This document shows, one piece after another, positions 11,701-22,037 of a stretch of DNA of 64,000 bases. Below the pieces are notes generated by a model. The model was not told where the DNA came from, did no database searches, and saw only the letters and a list, made by a program, of their open reading frames with translations. The position numbers and the translations under genes were made by a program. The DNA comes from Unio delphinus (Eukaryota; Mollusca; Bivalvia; Unionida; Unionidae): the NCBI GenBank assembly GCA_029339505.1, contig JAQISU010000026.1, forward strand, positions 855,501 to 919,500. The letters run 5' to 3'. The stretch's first letter is position 1. Each line of letters starts with the position of its first letter.

Positions 11701-12289
11701 CCCACTCCCCTCCACAACCAAAATATCCCTTTATGATCCAGAAATACTTGTGTCAAGACATCATTCATTTCTCTATATTAATCAATCAATTTCTTCTACT
11801 GTACTTTACTCAATATCTTTAAATTCTTTGCAGGATTTATTACAATTCATAAAGAGTGCCTTCCTTCTTCAACTGAAAATGTACTTCTGTAACAAGCATC
11901 CCATTTCATAATAGTCTACTTGGAAAATTTATGTATGACTGAAAAGTTCGGTTTCAAAATAATGTCTTTTTTAATGATTTCTTTAATTTTCACCTAACAA
12001 TTTTTTCCTGAAAAATACACATGCTTTGATATAGGTCAAATGAAGATATTCGCTATTCTAAGGCACATCAACACAAGTAGATTAATTGTAACCAGGCAAA
12101 TGGCATATAGTGCCATGCTGAAGAACACATTATGATAGCCTGAACAAGATTGATCCAATGATAAGGATTCAGATGAACACCCTATTAAGTTGTTAATCAG
12201 GAGAGTAACCATTGAACCTTTGTGGCTCCCGCCTCCATTAGCCACATCTTACAATATGAAGGCAGTTATGTCGGGCCTATTCTACATCC
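8721..12289. other. Intron between exons F and G, outer part
   Basis: No supported gene. The patch 9980-10690 is richer in G/C and has broken frames (for example GDIDSDYNYSTG at about 10160-10200), perhaps an old element that I cannot name. Confidence 0.35.
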
Positions 12290-14600
12290 CCAATCCTGCC
12301 TGTGGTTATTTGGGTCAATGAAGTAAGTAGCTCTAGTTGGCATCCATTAGTCTCGAGAGACGATGGAAGTGCGCCCATGAGAGATGTCCTGGTTGGTGGT
12401 TGTACAATGTCCATAGTGGCCATGTAGCCCAATACAGGAGTAGTAGTCCTTGCTGTATTTGAAATATGAGTCTGTTGTGTGTTGGAGCTGCTTCTTTGTC
12501 CGAGGTAATTTTTCATCAGCTAGCAAGCATAGGTTGTCCTCACTGGCTTTCAAACCAGTGATCAGAGTGTGTCACCAGTTGGGCATGTCTAGAGCAAGCT
12601 CTTCCCAGGTGTTGACATCAATGTCAAGGGCTTTTATGAAGCAGAGATGTAGCCATCCAATTGACTGTTTTCCAGAGGCAAGTTCCAAATAAAGGTCTTT
12701 GGGGATCTGTCCATCATCAATCTGACGTACATGGCCCAGCCATCTAATGTGATGTTGGTGGAGGAATGTGACCATGCTGGGAATCTTGGCGCGTTCAAGC
12801 ACCTCATTGTTTGTTATCCGATCACTCCATGTGATCCTGAATATGGGTCGGAGACATCACAAGTGAAAGGCGCTCAAGTCTTTTGAGCTAAGCATCGAGT
12901 GAGAGGTTGTTGTTGATGGTAGAGCCGAGGTGCATGAACTGACTACCTCAAGTTCATAGTTATTGATGATGATGATGCTTGGGAGAGTCTGCATTCTGAG
13001 CCATCATGTTTGTTTTCTTTAGGCTGATGGTCACCCCAAACTCGGCATATGCTTTAGCAAGGCGGTCCATCAGGTGCTGCAACTAAGCTTCTGTGTGAAT
13101 TGCTAAGGCAGCATCATCTGCAAAGAGCATGTCCTTGTTGGTTTCTTCACGCACTTGGCTCTTTGTCTTTAGTCATACCAAATTGAACAGTTTGCTGTCT
13201 GATCACGCGTTCAGCTTCTGTGGACATCCCAAAGGTTTGCTTGAGCAGAACAGCAATGAAGATGCTGAAGAGCATGGGGGCTAGGACACAATCCTGTTTC
13301 ACTCTGCTGCAGATGTTGAAGGGGTCAGATGTTGTTGAGCCATTGTACTGCACTGTGCCTTTCATGTCATCATGGAATGACTGGATCATGATTATAAGCT
13401 TTGGAGGCATCCATTCTTTGCTAGAATTTTGAAGAGTCTCTGCTGACCAGACCGAACACCTTGGTGAGGTCTATACAGACCAAGAAGAGGGGTCTTTGTT
13501 GTTCTCTGCATTTCACCTGCAGTTGCCTGATGGACAAGATCATATCCATTGTGGACCTCTCTGCGTGTAACCTGCACTGCAACTCTGGATACACTCTGTC
13601 AGCAGGTGTCTGCAGTCTTCAATATGAAGTGTGCAAAGACTTTACCCATGATGCTGAGAAAGGATATGCTTCTGTCATTGCAGTCACTTCTATCACCTTT
13701 GTTCTTGTACATGGTTATGATGTTGGCATCTCTCCTGTCCTGAGGAGATCATTTAAGTGTGTGAGCAGCATGCTGCAGCCACATTTGATGACTTCTGCTA
13801 GGATGCCATCTTTACCCACCAGCACAGTTTCACTAAGCCCTTCTTTAGTTCTGCCACAGTAGGTTTCTCATCCAGTTCAGCCATAAGCGAGAGGTTTTCA
13901 ATGGCACTGAGGGTATCGTTGGTCACCTGGTTCTCTATGGTGTACAGTTCAGAGTAGTACTCAACACAATGCTCCATCTGCTTGCCCTTGTCATGGATGA
14001 TATTGCCTGTGGTAGATTTCAGTGGTAATATCGCTTTCTTCATGGGACCCATTGATTTTTTTTATGCCATCATACATGCCTCTGGTATTTCTGATGTCTG
14101 CTGCTGACATGGATGCTCTGACAGAGCTGAAGCCAGTATTCATTGGTGCACTGCCATGCTAATCTCTGCACTTTGCTTATGGTAGTCCTGTATGCTTGTA
14201 GAATCCTGGCAGGGGCATTGTTTGTATTCCAGGTGAGCACTGCATCACTCTTTCATGACTGACATGAGTGTGGTAGAGTTAGCCTTAAACCAGTCATTGT
14301 AGTTTTGACTGCTTCTTACCAAAGATCCATGTGGCTGTGCTGTATACAGTCTCTCTGATGTGATCCCATCTCTCTTTGGCACTGCTGTTGGGAGGTTCTG
14401 AATGAAATGTCTTCGAGAGGGCATAAGTGACTTCTTCAGCCTTGACTGGATATGACATCATGCTGCGCATATTACTAATCTGGCTAATCCTGCTATTTCC
14501 TATTACATCTGCTTTGCTTTGATCCTCTACAACAAGTTTCTCTATAATAAGTACTTGGAAGGTGCAGGTTTCTGAATGAGGGTCCTTGAAGTGCCTATAG
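12290..14600 (-). mobile_element. RTE-type LINE, 5'-truncated and decayed
   Basis: On the minus strand, scattered frames keep the order of an RTE-type (craniofacial-development-protein-2-like) reverse transcriptase polyprotein. Seen 5' to 3': KGKQMEHCVEYYSELYTIEN (about 13.95 kb), the RT region SDPFNICSRVKQDCVLAPML (about 13.3 kb), and the C-terminal HHIRWLGHVRQIDDGQIPKD with ALDIDVNTWEELALDMPNW (12.6-12.8 kb). Many stops and frameshifts separate them, so it cannot mobilise. It sits in the intron between exons F and G, in the same orientation as the host gene. The same family recurs at 45.8-47.0 kb. Assigned from recalled motif order. Confidence 0.85.
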
Positions 14601-14639
14601 TAAACTGTTAGAATTTTGACAAATTAATTAAACCTGTTT

Positions 14640-15290
14640 CATTTTCAAAAAACAATATCCTATGATGAATTGGAGGTTGGACGTAGGTCAGAGCAGCTGG
14701 CTATAATACAACATACAGCAAAATTATTGCATGGTCACAATGAAACATTCTCCAGCAAATTTAATGGGAAATGTTTCCACGTGGCTGACCCATGCACAAC
14801 TTAATAAGCCTAATGTGGCCACTTGCAAGAATATTTCTGTGACATTAAAGTTGGCAATGTCAAAGGTTACATAAATACAAAAGATGTGGAATATTTCCCT
14901 TCCTCAGTTATCCATGCACTGTTAGCAGCTGTAGATCCTGCAGCTGCAAAACTGGCAGTGCTAGGGGCCATCAAAACTGAATATGGAATGGCTCTAAAAA
15001 AATTACCCTGAGGCTAAGGTTTTTAATTACCAGGTATAATTCGCAAAAGGCCATTGACCAAATTTACGAGGTGTCTTTATGCATGATGAACATGCATCAA
15101 TGATTCCCCATATAACGGAAACCTTTATTATTAACCTGGAGTCATTAAAAGGACCTGGAACTCATTGTGTTGCAAATGTGGTATCTCCTGAACTTCTTTC
15201 ATATTCTGACTTGTACTTGCTTGTACTGCCATTTTTATGCAATGCTGCCATTACAAATTTGGCTGGATGACCCAATATGTGGACATCTTG
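14640..15290 (+). pseudogene. Decayed unidentified coding sequence
   Basis: Plus-strand frames that look coding: SISYDELEVGRRSEQLAIIQ then HTAKLLHGHNETFSSKF (14650-14790), two stops, then DIKVGNVKGYINTKDVEYFP and HALLAAVDPAAAKLAVLGAI to 15011. A second frame follows at 15079-15270. Composition and spacing suggest one ancestral protein broken by stops and indels. I do not recognise it. It lies directly beside the 5' end of the RTE LINE. Confidence 0.35.
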
Positions 15291-16187
15291 TTGTTTAAGC
15301 ATCGAGTGCACACAAGTATTCACTAACAGCACATGCACTTGTTGATTTTAGATTATCTTTTTGAAATTACACTTAACTGTATAAAAAATGCTAATATTTC
15401 TGGGTGCTTCTAAACTACAGTGCTGATGTGGATCTGAACAGGTTTGCCACCAAAACAGATTGTTGTTGACATCAACCTTGGTGAGCTTGAGATTTCAGAC
15501 ATTCTGACTGGAAAACTGAACTTCTAATATGGACATTCAAGATGTTGTTTTGAAGCCATGAAGTGCCGTGGAGAACTTAAGTGGTAAAAATCCATTTAAT
15601 GGCTTTTGAGACATTATTTTTCTATTTTTAGTAACAGCAGCCATATTTGACAACAAATTCACATGATTTGAACAAATCTGAAATACCTTCAGGCTATGGT
15701 GGTTTCTGTCAAATTCTGTTGAACAATGTTTAGAAGTAGTTTGAAGATTTTAGGAATTTTGGTAATAATTTTAATGACATTGGTAAAAACTTGAAAACAC
15801 TATATACAAGGGTACAAGCTCTCAAATTTGGTAAAATTATGTTGAATACTTTCTAAGCAATCTGTAAAACGTTTTTGTATTTTTAAGATTGGTGGACACA
15901 ATGGATGGTGAATCAGCATCACTGTCACAGTTTTAAAGCCCTCTATGCCAGGATGCTTCAGTAAATTTAGGTCAAATTCTTTTAAGCACTTTCTGAAACA
16001 AAGCTGTCTAATTATTTTTCTATTTTAGTAACAACTGTATTATTTGATGACGGGATGATGTCTGCCAAATTTGGCTAAATGGCAATTGTTGATGGACATA
16101 CAACAGATCACACGAGAGATATTGGACCACACAGGGCCAGGTGAGCTAAAGTAAAAAGGTACTGGTCCATTATCAACCACAGTATAC
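15291..16187. other. Intron sequence between exons F and G, inner part
   Basis: AT-rich, with no supported feature. Confidence 0.4.
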
Positions 16188-16373
16188 CTGAAGATTCCTG
16201 TCTTTGAGCAAGAGTTATAATTACATCCTCTGTAAATCCACAATCTTCTGACTTTAAATTCTCTTTCAGTATCTTTCTCTTGATCTTTTCAAGCTCTTTG
16301 TCCACCCATTCTGAAACTATGGCTGAGTCCTGGCTAGTGGTGTCCTTCATATACCTCTCAGATATACCTTCAG
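16188..16373 (-). CDS. Exon F of the minus-strand gene (phase 1 to 1)
   Basis: A 186-bp symmetric exon with acceptor GACTTTATCAG and donor TTCAG|GTATAC. The 62 residues include a likely helix with alternating charge (SEWVDKELEKIKRKILKENL) followed by CGFTEDVIITLAQRQESS. This is the most helix-like part of the protein and might form a short coiled coil. Not recognised as a named domain. Confidence 0.62.
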
Positions 16374-17559
16374 CTGATAAAGTCACAAATTTAAATAAAA
16401 TGCAGTAAAATTTTATTCACTTAAATGAAAGTGTGTTCCTATCTTGACTAAATTGTGAGGGGGCATGGAAAATCTAACCAAGCATTGGTATGTTCAGGTT
16501 ACACCACGAAGTTCACTTATTATTCATTAACCCAGTTAGACATTTCCATTTATTTATGTATAGAAAACTAAAACAGTATACTGTAATAGTGAATATAATG
16601 AAAGTCAAACAGGTCATGGAAATGTTTAACACTGATTACTTCAATCAGGTTGTCATTTGTAAAAATTTGATTCTACATACCTTTAAATAGCTATTATTCA
16701 CTTGATTTGGATCCTCATACATCCATATTTCTTTGAAAGGTCATTATTTACAGACCCCCAGAAGTATACACAGCCAATCAATGTTAAAGTATGAAGCCAT
16801 TTTTGACAGAATCAACCTAAAAGTGTGATCCAGTACAATCTGGATTGAATAATATTATTATTATCATTCTTATAATGTTACGTGCTGTGATGTCACAATG
16901 AAACCTAGGCATGCTGATAAGCAAATTTTTACGACCCTATATATACTGTGATGATTATATTTTATATGCTCTTTTATTGACTAATTGAGTACATGTCCAC
17001 TATTGTAAAACTCCATAGTGATTGATAAATTTTGTCATGGAGTTTCTTGGCCATTAAGATATAAAGTATTCAATAATCAGGACTGAAGAGACTTGGTTAA
17101 GCCAAATTAGTATTATATATTTTTAAACAATAGTTTATATTTAATTATAGATGACTAGTTGCACATACATGACCTATAAGACTTTTACAGTAAACTGTAG
17201 ATATTTACCTGTGCTAATCTGAAGGTGTACTTCATTACTGCGCATTGTTATGAATTTTAACATCTGCAGTAATTCTATATTTTGTAAGATAAAATATTTT
17301 TTTTATTTGGAAGGTTTTGTCTTTCTAAAGTTTAAGCAGCTTTTTATATATTATATTTGTACAAGCTGTTTATTACATGAAATTACAAATAAATTACATA
17401 ATTACATTTCTCTTAATAAAGTTTATGTAATTTTTCCCCTTTTGTAATTTTGTAATTTACTTTTAGTCAGTATTCTATGGCCAGGATTGTACCCACTTCC
17501 TGTTTTAAATACTAAACATACATATAAAAAACTGTATACATCATCTATTATGACAAATG
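16374..17559. other. Intron sequence upstream of exon F
   Basis: AT-rich intron of the minus-strand gene; no open frame or repeat that I can support. Confidence 0.4.
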
Positions 17560-18413
17560 AGTTTTTACCTTATAATTGGGCATAAACAGCTACTACCCCG
17601 TACACTGAAAGACGATGAACAATCCTACAGCCTTCCAAGAGGGATGAGGATCAAAGGCTTGAGACAACAGCTAGTTCTACAGACATTGATAGGCATAGTA
17701 GAAGCTTCTATTCAGCCAGAGCTACAACAGCTTATCCTTGAAGATCATGAACAACAACAGAACATATTTAGGCAAGTTAAGAATAGATGACAAGTTGAGA
17801 AAATTAAGATATGGCAGAAGCCTCTGTCACTGAGAACACAGTTCTGGGATGTTATACAAGAAATGAAGGTGGAAGGTCCTTAGAGAAAGCTGCTCAAATT
17901 TAAGAAAGCTGAACATCCATAAGAGAGGAGGAGAGTGAAGTCACACGAGATGGAGTCATGTATCATGAATGCCTACAAATTTGCCTCATCTATCCTGTGA
18001 AAAAAGCAGTCAGTCTGGCCATCTGGAATGTTCCTAAAATAAACACTTTCTAACCCTCACTGAGAAAATTATCTAGCAGAGTTAATGAGAATCCTACCTG
18101 CCATCTTGTGCCCCCCAAATGGTCAAGCCTACCTGGAAAAAAGTGTGTGAAGTTGCAAACAAGTTAGATTAAGCTCAGCCACATGACCTAGTGATACCCT
18201 ACACAAAATGTACAAAATGTACCAAAGCGACTTAAGCATCTGTAGGGGCTGATGCAGATGATATGGAGGAAAGGAAGGACCCGTTTCTTGGCAGGATGCT
18301 GAGGGCTGCTTTGTACCAGTGAAGAAAGACTCTAAAGATAAGCCAATTCTCCTTTGATATCGTTATTGAGTGTGGTAGGAAAGATATTGGCAAAGAGGAT
18401 AATCAAGTACATA

Positions 18414-18569
18414 CCGTATTTTCGCGTATATAAGAAGCGTCTTATACAACATTTTACACACCACGCAAAAAGTGATGTGTCTTATATATGGGTGCGTCTT
18501 ATGTAAAATATTTTTACACAAATCGTCAAAACCCGTGTCTTATATACGGGTATATGCGCGAAAATACGG
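18414..18569. mobile_element. 156-bp MITE or terminal palindromic unit
   Basis: Starts CCGTATTTTCGCGTATAT and ends ATGCGCGAAAATACGG, with TA on both sides. It shares GTAAAATATTTTTACACAAA and 'GTCTTATATACGGG' with the right end near 22300-22405. It may be a minimal non-autonomous relative of the enclosing element. Confidence 0.6.
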
Positions 18570-18773
18570 TAAGTATTTTTTAAACACGAACGATCGGTAC
18601 AGTGTGTGATATTGAATGACGATTTTTGCGGTCGATATTCACGTTTCATGATTTTCATTCCTAGTTGTAAAAACAGTTGGGTAAGTATTCAGTAATTACC
18701 ACGTGTACCAATCTAATGCAGGCCACTTCAAATTTAAAATCCTGTCGTTTCAATGTTTTGTATACCGTAGTTA

Positions 18774-20718
18774 CACCGCTCCCTCGATAACTCGCGCCCT
18801 GATAACTCGCGAACCCGCTTTTAACGCGGTATTCGGCGTGGATCCCGTTTTTTTTAAAGAAAATATTTTTTAAAAATGAAGAAAATCGTGATCAGAACTG
18901 GTGAATGAAACCTTGATATATCGCCTGTTTTATCATCGAAAATGACGGTTAGTGCCCGAAAAGTTCGAATTAAAATAGTGAAATTTTCAAGTTTTAATAA
19001 AGAATCACATATCTTGTTAGATTTTATCGGAAAAAAATATTTTCTCAGTTCACTGTAAATAATAATAATGTTTATGTATAGGTGAAATTAGTGTTTTAAT
19101 CTTTTTATTGTGTTGCAGTGTAAGCAGTATAATCGTTGCATGTTCTCTTCTATTCAAACATGAAAAGAGTTAATTGACCGTCACATCGATGCCCGCGAGC
19201 ACATCTGTGAGAACATAATTAACTGCCGGCTGCGTTTTGATCGACGACTTGGGGAAGTGTTTGTTGCATTGTAAAACTCAATTAAAATAGACCTGCTTTG
19301 TTTTATAAGGCGGTCTTTTGTATCAAATCAGGTAAAAGACGCACAATACAAAAGTTCAAAGGAATGCAAATCCTACATGCATAAACTCTTGTCAATATCG
19401 TGTCTCAACATCGATCAAATTAGTTGGACCAATCGAACATGGTTTCAAATAGTATGTACTTATTGTCATTAAAGTATATATTAATCAGTAATTTATCCTA
19501 ATCATTTGTAAATGTGATCATGGAGAGCAAGGGAATCAAGCGAAAGGCGTACTCGGTGAATGAAAAGCTTACTGTCATTGAGAGGGTTCGTAATGGTGAA
19601 TCAAGATCAAAAGTTTGTAGTGAACTTAAACTTGCCGAGTCGACACTCAGAGGTTGGCTCAAGGATGAGCAGAAATTTCGGGATTATTTGCATGAAGTTG
19701 ATTCTGATGATGGATTTAAACGGAAACAGGTACGCACTGCAAACGACACAGAATTAGATGATGCTGTGTACACCTGGTTCACACAACAACGTAAACAAAG
19801 TTTTCAGATTTCGGGAACAATTCTCAAGGTCCAGGCAGAGAAAATGGCAAAAACTATGGATACTGAATCAGATTTCATGGCAAGCCATGGATGGCTTTGG
19901 AGATTCCAGCGCCGACATGGAATAAAACAAAATTCTTTGTCGGGAGAGATACGCTCAGCAAATCAGGCGGCCGCATCTAGTTATCCCAACCAACTTCGAG
20001 AGATACTGACCCGTGATGGATATACAGACGACCAAGTTTATAATTGTGATGAGGCTGGTCTATGCTATCAGATGATTTAAATAATTTTTTATATATTTTT
20101 TTTACATGTCTGACGTTTAGACCCATTAAATTCATGGTTGGTAATGGTTTATCTTTGTAATGTTTTTTTTTCTTCACATTTTACTCTATCTTTCTATCTA
20201 ATCAATCTATGTATCTATTTAGTGATAGCAGAATTTTACGTTTTAAATCAACACAAGTTTCGACGTTGTTGTTTTTCGATATGAATGTTATCTTTTTTGA
20301 TAAAATAAATCTTGATTCATTTTGAACACACAATAAAACTAGAATGTATCCAAATCAACACAAAAGCAGTGACGTAATACACAATGTGTTTAGCGATACA
20401 CATGTTAAGAGTACTGATACCTCATGGAATAATGTTTGTTTTTACGCTCTTTTCAAAATATTTTATCCAGAAATTAAAGGTAATTTATAAAGAAAAACGA
20501 ACAACACCTTTATAAAGAAATATTTATTCACAGTTATTTTCAGCACAATTATAAAACGAGTATTTAACAATGCACCCCCCCCCCCCCTTCGCCTATCTGT
20601 CGATCTCCCATCTCTTTATTAGTTTTTTTTATAGGTCCCTCGGTAACTCGCGCCCTCGCTTATAGTGCGGTCGATGTTTTTGGACCCCCGTTGTGCGCGA
20701 GTTATCGAGGGAGCGGTG
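18774..20718 (+). mobile_element. Tigger element (innermost level of nest)
   Basis: Terminal inverted repeats CACCGCTCCCTCGATAACTC are identical at both ends for at least 23 bases, and TA is duplicated at 18772-18773 and 20719-20720. Near the right end a second, weaker copy (GGTCCCTCGGTAACTCGCG, 20634-20652) is present. It carries the truncated transposase 19520-20080 on the plus strand and then about 640 bases without coding sequence, including a C-run (20575-20587). Perfect ends suggest a fairly recent insertion. Confidence 0.9.
19520..20080 (+). CDS. Truncated Tigger transposase: both DNA-binding domains, one catalytic Asp
   Basis: Open frame of 186 codons from ATG at 19520 (an upstream GTG at 19514 is less likely) to TAA. 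Residues about 8-55 (KRKAYSVNEKLTVIERVR ... STLRGWLKDEQKF) fit a psq/CENPB-N helix-turn-helix. Residues about 70-140 (DDAVYTWFTQQRKQ ... SHGWLWRFQRRHGIK) fit the CENP-B-type second helix-turn-helix. The end, DQVYNCDEAGL, carries the first Asp of the DDE/D triad; the remaining catalytic domain (normally another 200-300 residues) is missing. The frame itself is free of stops and frameshifts. It should bind DNA but not cut it, if expressed. It could repress related elements, but that is inference. Confidence 0.8.
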   Translation: MESKGIKRKAYSVNEKLTVIERVRNGESRSKVCSELKLAESTLRGWLKDEQKFRDYLHEVDSDDGFKRKQVRTANDTELDDAVYTWFTQQRKQSFQISGTILKVQAEKMAKTMDTESDFMASHGWLWRFQRRHGIKQNSLSGEIRSANQAAASSYPNQLREILTRDGYTDDQVYNCDEAGLCYQMI

Positions 20719-21073
20719 TATTGCAGATCTACATTTAGTCGGAGTAAATGTTTTAAATTTAAATAATATAGTATGTTTAAATAGTTTTGCTTATTGTTAT
20801 TAATTATCACAGCAAAAACTATGGTGGTAATATTACCTATACATCCGGTTGGGTTCAAAGATACTAACAGGTAAATTTTTAGTATCTTTGGTGGGTGCGT
20901 TCGAAAACGCGACAAGACTAAATAGTTCGAAAACAAGACAAGAATTTATTCAATATTGGACTTAAATATGAAAATCAGTAATACCATATATTTAAAATTT
21001 TTATTAAACACAATATAATAAACTGTTACTAAATAGTGTGTGACTTGATCAAACATCAATGTACCGTATTGTT

Positions 21074-21148
21074 CTATTCATCTTCATTTTCATCGTCATC
21101 AGTTTCGTCTAATTTAAAGTCGGCTGTATATGACTTTCGCTTCGGCAT
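21074..21148 (-). pseudogene. Fused 24-codon remnant of a Tigger transposase
   Basis: Reads MPKRKSYTADFKL joined in frame to an acidic tail DETDDDENEDE and TAG. The first part is the same transposase start as at 2983 (PKRKSYTADFKL). The acidic tail resembles a transposase C-terminus. It therefore looks like an internal deletion joining the first 13 codons to the last 11. The frame is intact, but the product is probably meaningless. Confidence 0.65.
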
Positions 21149-21983
21149 CGTGACAATTTTATAAATTTTAAAAATGCAAATTGATCTCTCACTTATATAT
21201 ACCTGTAACAAGATACTATTCCCACGTTTATATATGCTAACCACATACATCAGGCATTTATTTTTCTATGTACGGTACTAATCACGGTACTAATCACACT
21301 CGCTGAAGACTTGGCCTCCTAGCAGATCAATGAAGCCGCCTTTACATCTGGCGTTTATTGTTCTAGAATCTAGAAACCAGGTACCGGTACTCAACCCATC
21401 CGCTATTGGCCCGGCGGCAGATAAGAATAAACAATAATCATTGCGGTCCTGCCTCAGACAATTCTTTGATCTAAACTAAAAATGTTACAGAATTAATTGA
21501 TTTATGTACATGTACTTGAACAGTTGTAACAGAGTATTGTTTGTTTCACTTTCTTCGCGTAAATGTATATCTGAGGCATCTAATAATGATAAAGAAAAGA
21601 ATCCTGAAATAAAATGTTCACCAATTACCGGTATGTGTAGAAAGCCTGTTGCTCAACCTACTAATAAAAGGGCAGCTGTTTTGTTAACTGAGAATATATT
21701 CACATTCGTTTTATTGCCCTTCTTTGTCTTTTGTATCGTCGAGAAAATATAATGATTTACCGGTATATATTTGTTCAGTTGTCATTACAATATATACTTC
21801 TATTCATTAACCGCTGGACATCGTCGTTAATGCGAACTACTGATTACATCAGTCGGTGTAACAAATAAACGCGCGTATTTGAAAATGAGTTCAGAAGCCA
21901 TTTGAGTTTATTTATCTACCGGTAGTAAAAATAATATCTCAACGCGAAGACCACAGACCAGTTGGCAATTAAATACACGTTTT

Positions 21984-21985
<2 letters not shown>

Positions 21986-22033
<48 letters not shown>
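21986..22033. repeat. (CT)24 microsatellite
   Basis: Perfect CT repeat within the second-level Tigger-like element. Confidence 0.95.
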
Positions 22034-22037
<4 letters not shown>

